64,000 nucleotides of DNA from Hordeum vulgare subsp. vulgare (Eukaryota; Streptophyta; Magnoliopsida; Poales; Poaceae). The notes under the pieces are model-generated. The model was given only the letters and a program-made list of their open reading frames with translations. It made no database searches and was not told the origin of the DNA. Shown piece by piece: positions 47,791-58,364 of the stretch; within the stretch, counting starts at the first letter, position 1; each line of letters opens with the position of its first letter. The position numbers were made by a program, and so were the translations under genes. The DNA is taken from positions 429,864,676 to 429,928,675 of the forward strand of contig NC_058521.1 in assembly GCF_904849725.1 (NCBI RefSeq). The letters are read 5' to 3'.

Positions 47791-48349
47791 CCGCGGCTAA
47801 CTCCTTAGTCACATTGAGCTCATTATGATGATTCATTACCGAGTGGGCCCAAAGATACCTCTCCGTCACACGGAGCGACAAAACCCAGTCTTGATTCGTA
47901 CCAACCCAAGAGACACTTTCGGAGATACCTGTAGTGCACCTTTATAATCACCTAGTTACGTTGTGACGTTCGATACACCCAAAGTACTCCTACGGTATCC
48001 GGTAGTTGCACAATCTCATGGTCTAAGGAAATGATACTTGACATTATAAAAGTTATAGCCGACGAACTACACGATGTTTTGCTATGCTTAGGATTGGGTC
48101 TTGTCCATCACATCATGCTCCTAATGATGTGATCCCGTTATCAATGACATCCAATGTCCATGATCAGGAAACCATAACCATCTATTGAATAACGGGCTAG
48201 CCAACTAGGGGCTCACTAGGGACATGTTCTGGTCTATGTATTCACACATGCATTACGGTTTCCGGTTAATACAATTATAGCATGAACAATAGACAATTAT
48301 CATGAACAAGGAAATATAATAATAACCAATTTATTATTGCCTCTAGGGC

Positions 48350-48749
48350 AGGAGGTTCCGTCAGTCCTGGGAACAATGCAGAAGTACTTTCTCCACAAAT
48401 CGAAGTGATATTCGCAACGTAGGAACATCTCACACAAGGCTACGAAACCTAAGATGTGTCGAATGGAACCTCGGGACAAATTATGGAGCCGCAATCCGTA
48501 AAACTCCAATAGAGCTCTCAGAAATGGATGAATGGGAAATCCCAACCCGCATAGTAGGAAAGAAGTAAAACAAACCCTTTCCCTTCTTTGTGGAGTAGGG
48601 GATTTTTCTGCGAGGGACTCGCCATTGTAGGCGGTTAGGCCGGTAGGCGTGGGTGCGTCATCAGAAGAGGGAAGATACCCTTGGACTTCAAGGTCTCGCA
48701 ACCAAAGCTGGGAGACGGAGAAATTGTGGAGGGCCATGGAACCCGCCAT
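48350..48749 (-). pseudogene. Gypsy-type Transposase_28-like protein, N-terminal part
   Basis: ATG at 48749 with MAGSMALHNFSVSQLWLRDL. I prefer this to the longer frame from 48893, since a TATA box sits between the two. Conserved segments are CGLGFPIHPFLRALLEFYGL, HILGFVALCEMFLRC and FDLWRKYFCIVPR, as in the antisense gene of the Tat element at 31563. The reading frame then runs into the Angela/BARE LTR at 48349. The remainder (WFYVDDVPL...) is at 15192-14395 in the same orientation. The protein's activity is unknown. Confidence 0.8.
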
Positions 48750-48833
48750 GGAACTAAGTGCTAGGATTCTAGATTTCCTTGGCCACACTTGTGGAGGAGG
48801 GAATGGTGATAAGGCCTTGGACCTGGCCCCCTG

Positions 48834-48843
48834 TTTATATATA
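48834..48843 (-). promoter_or_regulatory. TATA box of the split Transposase_28-like gene
   Basis: TATATATAAA on the minus strand, about 85 bases before the ATG at 48749. Supports independent antisense transcription, as at 31692 in the related element. Confidence 0.6.
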
Positions 48844-49039
48844 AGAAAAGTCATTTCTCCCCACGTTTGTAAGAGACGGTTCCGTTGAATCATTGGGACA
48901 CGTGCCTACTTTAAAATACACATCGCCCAAAGATTATTAAAATTTAGGGGCATGATTGAAAGTTATGGGTCCCGCGATGCTTCGATATTCGTGGATTCAC
49001 CGAAGACTAGTTCATCATGTTGCTAATCGGAAGAGAAAC

Positions 49040-50699
49040 TGATACGTCTCCAACGTATCTATATTTTTTTATTGTTCCATGCTGTTATATTATCATTATT
49101 GGATGTTCTACAATCATTTTATAGTCATTTTATATCATTTTTTGGTACTAACCTATTGACATAGTGCCGAGTGCCAGTTGCTGTTTTCTGCATGTTTTTT
49201 ATATCGTGGGAAATCAATACCAAACGGAGTCCAAACGGAGCAAAACTTTTTGTGTTTTTTTTGGGCCAGAAGACATCCAGTGGGCTAGTAACGCACCTGA
49301 GGGGAGCTTCGATGGGAGCACAACCAACCATGGTGCGCTTAAGGGCCCAGGCGCGCCCTGGTGGGTTGTTCCCTCCTTGTTGGCCTCCCGCACCGCCTCT
49401 TTGCTCTATTCCCAATATTCCAGAAACCCTAAGGAGGGGGACAAAAATCAATTCTTGCCGTCGCAGAGTCCACAAACACCAGATCCAATCCAGATACCAT
49501 CATAGAGGGGTTCATCATTTCCCTTTGTGCCTCTCCGATGATGTGTGAGTAGTTCTTTGTAGACCTATGGGTCTGTTGTTAGTATCTAGATGGCTTCCTC
49601 TCTCTCTTTCTTGATTATCAATACAATGGTCTCTTGGAGATCCATATGATGTAAGTCTTTTTGCGGTGTGTTTGTTGGGATCCGATGAACTTTGAGTTTA
49701 TGATCAGATCTACGTTTTTATCCATGAAAGTTATTTGAGTCTTCTTTGATCTCTTATATGCGTGATTGATTATAGACTCGTATTTCCCCTCCGATATTTG
49801 GGTTTTGTTTGGCCAATTTGATCTATTTGTATTGCAATGGGAAGAGGTGCTTTGTGATTGGTTCGATCTTACGGTGCTTGATCCCAGTGACAGAAAGGGA
49901 AACGACACGTATGTATCATTGCTATTAAGGATAACAAGATGGGGTCTATTTCTACATAAATAGATCTTGTGTACATCATGTCATCGTTCTTATTGCATTC
50001 CTCCGTTTTTCCATGAACTTAACACACTAAATGCATGTTGGATACCGGTCGATGTGTAGAGTAATAGTAGTAGATGCAGGCAGGAGTCGGTCTACTAATC
50101 TTGGACATTATGCCTATACAATGATCATTGCATGGATATCGTCATGATTATTTGAAGTTCCATCAATTTCCCAATAGTAATTGTTTTCCCACTGTTTGCT
50201 ATTTTTCCCGAGAGAAGGCACTAATGAAATCTATGATCCCCAGGTCTCTTTTCATCATATTTTCCTTTGCGATCTATTTTCCTTTGCTTTTCTTTTCAGA
50301 TCTTTTAAACCAAAAATACAAAATACCTTGCTGGAATTTATTTTTCTGCAATCTATTTATCCTATCTACCAATTTTTACCTCACGTTATTTGCCTATCTT
50401 GAGGCGCCGCACTCGAAAGGAATTTTTGGCACCGTTGCCGGGGAAGATCAAGTCAAGATAGTGTCTCGCCAACGTGCCAAATTCGGGCGCCGTTGCCGGG
50501 GAGGGATTGACAACCCCTTTAACACATCGGGTTGCGAGTATTTTTTTATTTGTGTGCAGGTGCTGCTTACGTGGTGTGAGGAGGTTCTCCTACTGGTTCG
50601 ATAACCTTTGTCTCATCACTGAAGGAAATACCTACCGTCGCTATGCAACGTCATCCCTTCCTCTTTGGTGAAATACCGACGTAGTTCTAGCAGACATCA
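49040..50699 (+). repeat. 5' LTR, Athila-like element
   Basis: 1.66 kb. The last ~280 bases contain two sequences resembling the primer site (TTGGCACCGTTGCCGGGGA near 50425 and GGCGCCGTTGCCGGGGA near 50488), before the real one. The 3' LTR shows the same duplication in altered form. Open frames within the LTR are shadows. Confidence 0.85.
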
Positions 50700-50710
50700 A
50701 AAGGAATTTC

Positions 50711-50728
50711 TGGCGCCGTTGTCGGGGA
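50711..50728 (+). other. Primer binding site (tRNA-Asp type, one mismatch)
   Basis: TGGCGCCGTTGTCGGGGA; T replaces C at one position of the usual site. Lies 11 bases after the LTR end. Confidence 0.8.
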
Positions 50729-51000
50729 GGATCTTCAACATCAACTAGGTTCCTAATCACAAATCTCATCTTCTCGCAATTTACATTATTTTCCATTTGC
50801 CTCTCGTTTTCCTCTCCCCCACTTCACAAAAATTTGTCGTTTTATTTTCCCTCTTTTTCGTTCGTCGTTTTCTCGTCACATCTGTTTTTGTGTGCAATCT
50901 TGTCTACCACCTTATGTCGTGGTGGATAGCTCTACCTCTATTGCGTACACCCCCGAGAACGAGGTTCTTAACTTTGAACAAAGGGGAGGGGAGAACTTAA

Positions 51001-51679
51001 AAGATGCTTGGTATACGATTTGCAATGTTCAAAATATATATATCCGTAAGCAATCTACCGTTGTTCTTCTTCGTTGTTTTATGTGGGCATCACCACTTGG
51101 TGTAGATTCGTCCTGGACACGATTACCGGTGGAAACTTCTTGATGTGTTCTTCTCTTGATGCTTTTAATGCTTTGGGAAATTTAGTGGGTTCACCCCATC
51201 TCATGATCAATGAAACAATCGTTACCCTTGAGCATGTTATGGAAAGACTAGGTTCTATCGAAAAGAAAATGGTTACCGGGGAACATACTGAAAACATGGA
51301 TAGGAAAATGCAAAGCTATGCTACTAAAATTGGGTCAAAAGCGGGAGACGTTTTCAAGTTGTTAAAAGAAAAGAATACTATAATTCATGAAAGAATCGAA
51401 GAAAGCCCATCTAGGATTGATAAACTGGTAGAAATTTTTTCTAATCTAGGTACGGCTTTTGCTTCCGCTAAAACTCCCGTAAAAATTAGTAAGACTATTC
51501 AAGCCACTAAAAGCAAGGGTGCAACTTCTAGCAATGATAAAGGAGATCTTAAGATGATTAGTATCCATCCCAATTTTATTGAAGTCATAATAGACACTTT
51601 TTGCAAAATAAGCTTTCCAATCTCGTTCCTAGAAGTTTTGTCGTTGAGAATTTTATGCAGAGTCCTTGGAAAATCCTAA
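51001..51679 (+). pseudogene. Athila-like gag remnant
   Basis: The frame contains WCRFVLDTITGGNFLMCSSL, then INETIVTLEHVMERLGSIEK and LGTAFASAKTPVK, matching the C-terminal part of gag of non-autonomous Athila-type grass elements. The upstream capsid core is missing or decayed; a related piece, NIYIRKQSTVVLLRCF, is readable just before in another phase. The region 325-450 bases in is rich in Lys/Glu and probably helical. No protease or RT follows. Confidence 0.65.
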
Positions 51680-54201
51680 GTGTTCTATCAAAGAATTGAA
51701 GGATAAAGATGACAACACTTAGATCCTACGCGTTATGCCTAGCTAGGGGCGTAAAACGATAGCGCTTTTTGGGAGGCAACCCAACTTGTATCTTTTTGCT
51801 TTTTGGTTTTCTTACTGTTTTCATTAAAATCCACAATTATACCTCTGGTTAGATGTGTTTTTGTGGTTTAAATTAGTGTTTGTGCCAAGCAAGGCCTTTA
51901 GGAAGATTTGGGAGAAAGTTGATTTGATCTTGCTGAAAAATAGAAACTTTTGCGCTCACAAAATTATTTTTAGTTTTTAACAGAAGAGTGATTTTGAGTT
52001 GATTATTTTTTCAGAAGATTAATAAACAAATTATTCACGCCTTCAGAGTTGTTCAGAATTGTTGGACTTACATAAGTATCCGAAGTAGTCAGATTTTTAC
52101 AGACTGTTCTGTTTTTGACAGATTCTATTTTCTTTGTGTTGTGTGCTTGTTTTGATGATTCTATGGTTCTCTTTGATGAGTTTTGCCATAGAAAAGTTGT
52201 AATACAGTAGATATAATGCAAAAATAAAATATGAATTGGTTTTCAACAGTACTTATAGTAGTGGTTTGCTTTCTTATACTAATGGATCTCACAAAGGTTT
52301 TGTTGAGTTTTGTGTGATTGAAGTTTTCAAGTTTTTGGTGATCTTACGATGGATGAAGGAATAAGGATTAGCAAAAGGCTAAGCTTGGGGATGACCGAGG
52401 CACCCCAAGATAATATGCAAGAAGTAGCAAGCAACTAAGCTTGGGTATGCCCCCAAGTGGCATCCCCTCTTTCTTCTAACAACCATCGGTATTTTACTTG
52501 AAACTATATTTTCATTTGTCACATATTATGAGTTTTGCTTGAAGCGTCTTGTATGATATGAGTATTTGATTGTTTTGCTTTGTGTTGTAAGTCTTGAATA
52601 ATTGCTGGACACACCTTTTTGAGAGAGCCAAAAATTATGCTATGCTTGCTCCTATGCTTCACTTAAATTTTTAGAGCCATGGAGTTGCTCTAGTACTTCA
52701 CTTATATCTTTTTGAGCATGGTGTGCTTTGTTATTTTTGAAGAAATTCTCTCATGCTTCACTTAGATTTATTTGGGAGTTAGTAATTTTTTTCATAAATT
52801 CTCTCTTGCTTCACTTAGATTATTTTCAGAGAAATAAAAATTATGCTCATGTTCTTCACTTAAATTTGTTTGAGCTTATCAAAAGCAACATATGAAAATA
52901 GTCCCAAAGTGATAGATATCCAAGGAGGATATAATAAAAACTTTCATGAAGATCATTGGACAAAATAAACTTGATTCTTAGTAATGGTTTTGAGATATGA
53001 TGATATGATATGTGAGTAATGTTGATGAGCAATTGTGCTTTAGTAAGAATATTGATGTTAAGGTTTGTGATTCCCTATGCAAGCACGAAAGTCAATAGTT
53101 ATGCAATGAAATTTATATCCTACTTGTGGTGCATTATTCGGTGTTACTTATGCTTAACGCTTGGGTACGAGATTTTCGTTTCTTGGTTGGTCGCTTCTCA
53201 ATCTTTTTGCTAGCCTTCATTTTGCACTAAGTATGATCACTACTTGTGCATCCAAAATCCTTTACACCATTTTTGCCATATGAGTCCACTATACCTACCT
53301 ATATGCGGTATTTACATGTCGTTCTAAGCAAATTTGCATGTGCCATCTCTAATTTTCAAAATAAATTTATCTTTTGTGTGCTCTACCGCCTGCGAGGCGG
53401 TGAGGGGTGGACCATATTTTCCATGCTAGATGTGTTATTCTCACGATGAGTGTTTACTCACTTGTCATTGCACGAGAGTATGGCAAAGGTATTAGGGATG
53501 CCCAGTCCCGAAATGAAAAAAAATGAATTTACTTTTTTTGTCAATTAATAAATTCCTTGGAAAGTGTTGGTATGGAGGGTATCCGTGGATATGGACAAGC
53601 CATGGAAAGTGAAAGTAACGGTGGAAAAAGGAATAAACTTTATTTTCTGTTTGGGAACCACCTATGATGTATCTAGCATGGAAAGTGTTGGGAGCTCTAA
53701 GTCGTTTTCGTTGGTGGGAAAAGTTTGCCTTCCAAAATGTGTTTATCTCTCAATTTTTTGCTTTGAGCTCTGGCACCTCTACAAATCCCTATTTCCCTCT
53801 ACGAAGGGCCTTTTGTTTACTTATGCAATTTTTATTTTGAATTTGAGTCTCCATCTTCTCTCATAAAGCACTAACTAAGGGGCACTATGATCGTATTTGA
53901 GCATTGGGTGTAGCTAATATTCGAGTGTGTTTCATGAATGGATCAATGATTGAGCATAATGGGCTAGGGATAACTTGCTTTAGTGTCGATATTTGGAAAG
54001 ACATGGTTGCTTGTTGGTATGCTTGAGTATTAAAGTCTTCATGTCAAAACTAGACTATTGCTTTGAACCATATAAAAGTCCAAATGTCCATGCTATAAAG
54101 AAAAGAAATGTGATGAACATGTTAGGCAGCATTCCACATCAAAAATTCTGTTTTTATGATTTACCTACTCAAGGACGAGCAGGAATTAAGCTTGGGGATG
54201 C
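51680..54201 (+). other. Non-coding internal region and polypurine tract
   Basis: No coding similarity. Features seen: CAGACTGTTCTGTTTTTGAC near 52099, also at 63401; paired G/C-rich hairpin motifs at 52381-52470; the hairpin ACCGCCTGCGAGGCGGT near 53386; and several imperfect copies of a TTCACTTA-containing repeat at 52650-52870. It ends in AAGCTTGGGGATGC, the likely polypurine primer, at 54188-54201. Confidence 0.6.
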
Positions 54202-55835
54202 TGATACGTCTCCAACGTATCCATAACTTTTGATTGTTCCATGTTGTTATACTATCATTCTTGGATGTTTTACAATCATTTTATAGTCATTTTATATCAT
54301 TTTTGGTACTAACCTATTGACATAGTGCCCAGTGCGAGTTGCTGTTCTCTGCATGTTTTTTACATCGCGGTAAATCAATACCCAAACAAGTCCAAACGCT
54401 GTGAAACTTTTCGTGGATTTTTTGGGCCAGGAACGCACTTGAGGGGAGCTCGTATGGGAGCACAACCCACCAGGGTGCGCCTAGGGGCCCAGGCGCGCCC
54501 GGTGGGTTGTGCCCTCCTTGTTGGCCTCCTGCACGACCTCTTTGCTCTACAAATACCCCAATATTCCAGAAACCATAAGGAGGGGGACGAAAATCAATTC
54601 CAGCTGCCGCAGAGTCTAGAAACACCAGACCCAATCTAGACACCATCACGGAGGGGCTCATCATGTCCATTGGTGCCTCTCCGATGATGCGTGAGTAGTT
54701 CTTTGTAGACCTACTAGTCCATAGTTAGTATCTAGATGGCTCCCTTATCTCTCTTGATTATCAATATAATGGTGTTATGGAGATCCATATGATGTAAGTC
54801 TTTTTGCAGTGTATGTGCTGGGATCCGATGACCTTCGATTTTATGATCATATCTATGTTTTTATCCATGAAAGTTATTTGAGTCTTCTTTGATATCTTAT
54901 ATGCATGATTTATTATAGCCTCGTATTTCTTCTCTGATATTTGGGTTTTGTTTGGCCAACTTGATCTATTTATGTTGCAATGGGAAGAGGTTCTTTGTGA
55001 TGGGTTCGATCTTATGGTGCTTGGTCCCAGTGACAGAAAGGGAAACGACATGCATGTATCGTTGCTATTAAGGATAACAAGATGGGGTCTATTTCTACAT
55101 AAATATATCGTGTCTACATCATGTCATCATTCTTATTGCATTACTCCGTTTTCCCATGAAATTATTACACTAGATGCATGCTCGATAGCGAACGATGTGT
55201 GGAGTAATAGTAGTAGATGCAGGCAGGAGTCGGTCTACTAATCTTGGACGTGATGCCTATATAATGATCATTGACTGGATATGACCATGGTTATTTGAAG
55301 TCCTATCAATTTCCTAACAGTAATTATTTTCCCACCGTTTGCTATTTTTCTCGAGAGAAGCCACTAGTGAAACCTACGGCCCCCGGGTCTCTTTTCATCA
55401 TATTTGCCTTTGCGATCTATTTTCCTTTGCTTTTAATTTTCAGATATGTTAAACAAGAAATACAAAAATACCTTGGTGTAATTTATTTCTTCCGCGATCT
55501 TATTATCCTATCTACCACTTTTGCCTCATGTTATTTGCCTATCTTGAGGCGCCGTACCCGAAATGAATTTCTGGCGCCGTACCCGAAATGAAGATCAAGT
55601 CAAGATAGTCTCCCGCCAATGTGCCAATTTCTGGCGCCGTTGCCAGGGAGCCCCTTTAACATGTCGGGTTGCGAGTATTTGTTATTTGTGTGTAGGTGTT
55701 GCTTACGTGGTGTGAGGAGGTTCTCCTACTGGTTCGATAACCTTGGTCTCATCACTGAGGGAAATACCTACCATCACTATACTGCATCATCCCTTCCTAT
55801 TTGGGGAAATACCGACGTAGTTCTAGAAGGCATCA
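54202..55835 (+). repeat. 3' LTR, Athila-like element
   Basis: 1.63 kb, TGATACGTCTCC to GGCATCA, followed by GGAAC. Small indels relative to the 5' LTR, including a shortened duplicated primer-like region near 55560-55640. Confidence 0.85.
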
Positions 55836-56330
55836 GGAACTAGCCTTTCAAGCCAACTACCACACGTGTAAAAGTTGCCGAACACTACACATAAGGGCGT
55901 GGAAGGCTAGTTCGGGGGCTACTGAGGGAGTCCTGGATTAAGGGATCCTTGGAGCGACCAGATCATCAGAGTACAAATAGTTGATGACTTCGTACGAAGT
56001 AAGGAAGGCTGTGAGGATCGGCGTGTGCTCCAAGCCTAGAAAGACTAGATCGGTTCATCAATTCCCTTTTATAGTTGGTAACTTGTAAGCCCTAGGGTCC
56101 CTGATGTCTATATAAACCAGAGACCCCTATCCGTGTAGAGGAGGCTGAATTAATAAGGGTTTAGCATATACGATATCGAGGTAGATCTACTCTATAACCA
56201 TCTTCATCAATATAATCAACCAGGACGTAGAGTATTACCTCCATAGGAGGGCCCAAACCTAGGTAAACCGTTGTCTCCCCCTTCTTCCTACAACCCATCG
56301 ATCCAAGGTCCCGAGTTTGGGATCCAAGGT
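55836..56330 (+). repeat. Polypurine tract and 3' LTR of the older Tat-like element (WHAM-like)
   Basis: After 87 bases the tract GGCTAGTTCGGGGGCTAC leads into an LTR starting TGAGGGAGTCCTGG at 55923, a start known from WHAM-like Triticeae gypsy LTRs. A TATA box TATATAAA lies at 56109-56116. The end near 56330 is estimated from where copia coding begins. With the split antisense gene at 48350-48749 and 14395-15192 it forms one element. It may be truncated. Confidence 0.7.
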
Positions 56331-58364
56331 GAAGTATATGACAAACACCTCAATGACACTGTGATCATGCTCATAAGAAAGGGCATGTCTGACAAGCAGA
56401 AAAGGCCTCACATTCACCTATCAAATGCATAAGAACTCTGGGATAGCATTGCGATGAGCAAGACGGGAACATCCTCTCTTCATCTTGCATAATATTATAT
56501 TGCAAAAGGGGCATTACAATATTTCTGCATTGAGAAAGGAGAGAACCCCAAGCATCTTCTTGAGAGATTGATTACACTTGGTGCCAACATAGAATCATAT
56601 GATTGTGACAAGAGTCAAGATGGATTCAATTTGACCAAACGGTTTCTTGTGGATAAACTCCTAAATACTCTTGCTCCATACCACCATGAAATGGTATGGG
56701 ACATAAGGAGAGAACATGGTTTTAAGTACATGTCTCCCAATGATGTCATCTCAACCTTCCAATTATTCAAAGAATCAATGGCCAATGCTGCAAGGCATCT
56801 TGCCATGCATGGCTCCTCATCACCCAAGACAAATCTTGCCTTGCAGGCCAAACATGTGAAGGATGATTATGTTAGTGAAGAAGTAGAGGAAAATGAAGAA
56901 GAAGGCTATGAAGATGAATTAGATGACGAACTCTCATATGAATACATGGATCTCTTTGTCAAGAAGTTTAGTGTGCAGGAAAATTGAAGGGAAGATTCCA
57001 AAAGAAGAAAGTAAGGGCTTGCTACAATCATGAAGAAACCAACCACTACTCAAACGAGTGTCCTTATGAGAAGAGAGAAGATGAACCAAGATTTCCGAAG
57101 ACCTTTGCAAAGAAGAAGTTGCCCAACCCCTAAACTCCAAGTTTAGGAAGAGAGATGGTAAGGCAATGGTTGCTCAAGATGAATCCGATCCCGATGATGT
57201 TGGGGGTATTGCAGGCGTAGCTCAAGACACTCAAACCACATTAAGACTGGTCAACAAAGGTGGTGATGTTGTCACATACAACTACATGAAAGACTACAAA
57301 GGTAATGCACACAAATGTCTCATGGAAAAAGGTGTGGTGTAAGATGATGAGGTACAGACATCTTCACACAAAGTAAAGGTAACTCCACGACCGAATCCTC
57401 CTTTATTTTCGTCCACCACATCTAGTGATGAATATCTTGGTGCTAAGGATCATGAGCATGAAGCTGAAATAAGTGATTCTATGTTTTCTAAAATGAAGAA
57501 AGTCATGTGCTCCCTCAAAGGAAAGAAACTCATTATGTTTTGTATGCTTATGGTGGTGGTGAGTAAGCACACCACCTCCATTAAGGAACTCGAAACCCTC
57601 GTTATCGAGGAAAAGGAGAAATGTGAAATCCTTGAGCAGAAAGTCCTATACGAGGAAGCACGTAATGACGAACTATGCTTAAAAATAGGTGCAAACAAAG
57701 ATAAGCACACTAAAGAATTTGCATCTTTGACAAAGACTAAAACCGCTTATGAAGTGTTAAAAAGTGAGAAGTGTAAGCTTGATGAGTCTCATTCCACTCT
57801 TTCTAAGGATTGTGAGCTCTTACATTTGTCTCTCAAGACAAAGGAAGTGGTGCTCGACACTCTTACAAAGAAGTTTGATGAACTAAAGCTTACATATCTT
57901 AACATACTAGGCACAGTTTACTCCTATCCTATTATAAATGTTGATGCTTGTGCTACTAACCCCATTGATGACCTATCTAGTGTTCTTGAGGAGAACCAAT
58001 TACAATAGGCTGAAATTGGAAAAGGGCTCATGTCATGTGCCCAAGGACAAAAGAACCTCTATGAGGTGTTGGGTCAACAGAAGGAGGTTGTAGCTAAAGA
58101 AGGGCTTGGATTGAATCCAAGCATAAACATGAATGCAATAATGTCACATAAGTCCATATCTCCCCTCAAGGAGATATTTGTGCAAGAAGGGCACAAGGAA
58201 AACAGATTGAGAAACATCGAGAAGGTTGCAAGTAGGAAGGCCACAAGGGGCCAATCTACTCCCAACAAGCCAAAACAATGCATGCCTCCATCATATGTGC
58301 TCCGTAAGGCAAAAGATGGAGATGTCTATGCTCAATTTGTGGGTCCTCGAAATGACTTTTGATT
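56331..58364 (+). pseudogene. SIRE/Maximus-type copia gag, 5'-truncated and broken
   Basis: Gag without its start. Segments in order are ELWDSIA-like coding near 56440, KGENPKHLLERLITLGANIE, PYHHEMVWDIRREHG, an acidic stretch, then a zinc knuckle reading CYNHEETNHYSNEC, where the second cysteine is histidine. A coiled coil follows at 57560-57910, then NPSINMNAIMSHKSISPLKE and YAQFVGPRNDF. Breaks include a stop and frameshift at 56985-57130, TAG at 58006-58008 and TGA at 58360-58362. The element's LTR and gag start are not in the window; the WHAM-like LTR abuts it. Confidence 0.75.

Larger units (their letters stand above)
15193..48349 (-). mobile_element. Angela/BARE/WIS-type copia retrotransposon with nested insertions
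   Basis: Both LTRs, the primer site and decayed gag and pol are present on the minus strand. The ends read TGTTGGGTAACG at 15193 and CCTCTAGGGC at 48349, typical of Angela/BARE LTRs. The outer 5' terminus has lost about 12 bases, and no target duplication can be seen. Removing a CACTA element (20138-38928) and a TGTTAG-type element (41982-47790) leaves a copia element of ordinary length with its parts in the right order. It is inserted into the Transposase_28-like gene of an older gypsy element. Confidence 0.9.
40820..48349 (-). repeat. 5' LTR of the Angela/BARE copia, split by an inserted element
   Basis: LTR sequence runs from 40820 to 41981 and from 47791 to 48349, with an extra duplicated piece at 44470-44657. 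A TATA box (CTATAAATAG on the minus strand) lies at 41252-41261. The outermost bases of the LTR (the normal TGTTGGAAATAT start) are missing at 48349, where the sequence passes directly into the Transposase_28-like gene. Confidence 0.88.
49040..55835 (+). mobile_element. Non-autonomous Athila-like gypsy with both LTRs
   Basis: Two LTRs (49040-50699 and 54202-55835) starting TGATACGTCTCC and ending GACATCA and GGCATCA, and a tRNA-Asp primer site. A near-perfect target duplication, GAAAC at 49035-49039 and GGAAC at 55836-55840, flanks it. Only a gag remnant is present; pol is absent, so the element would need help in trans. It sits between the antisense gene and the 3' end of the older Tat-like element. 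Confidence 0.85.

Noticed and set aside
48750..48893. Longer N-terminus for the Transposase_28-like protein starting at 48893
   Set aside because: The TATA box at 48834-48843 lies inside it, and the added residues resemble no family member; the ATG at 48749 fits better.
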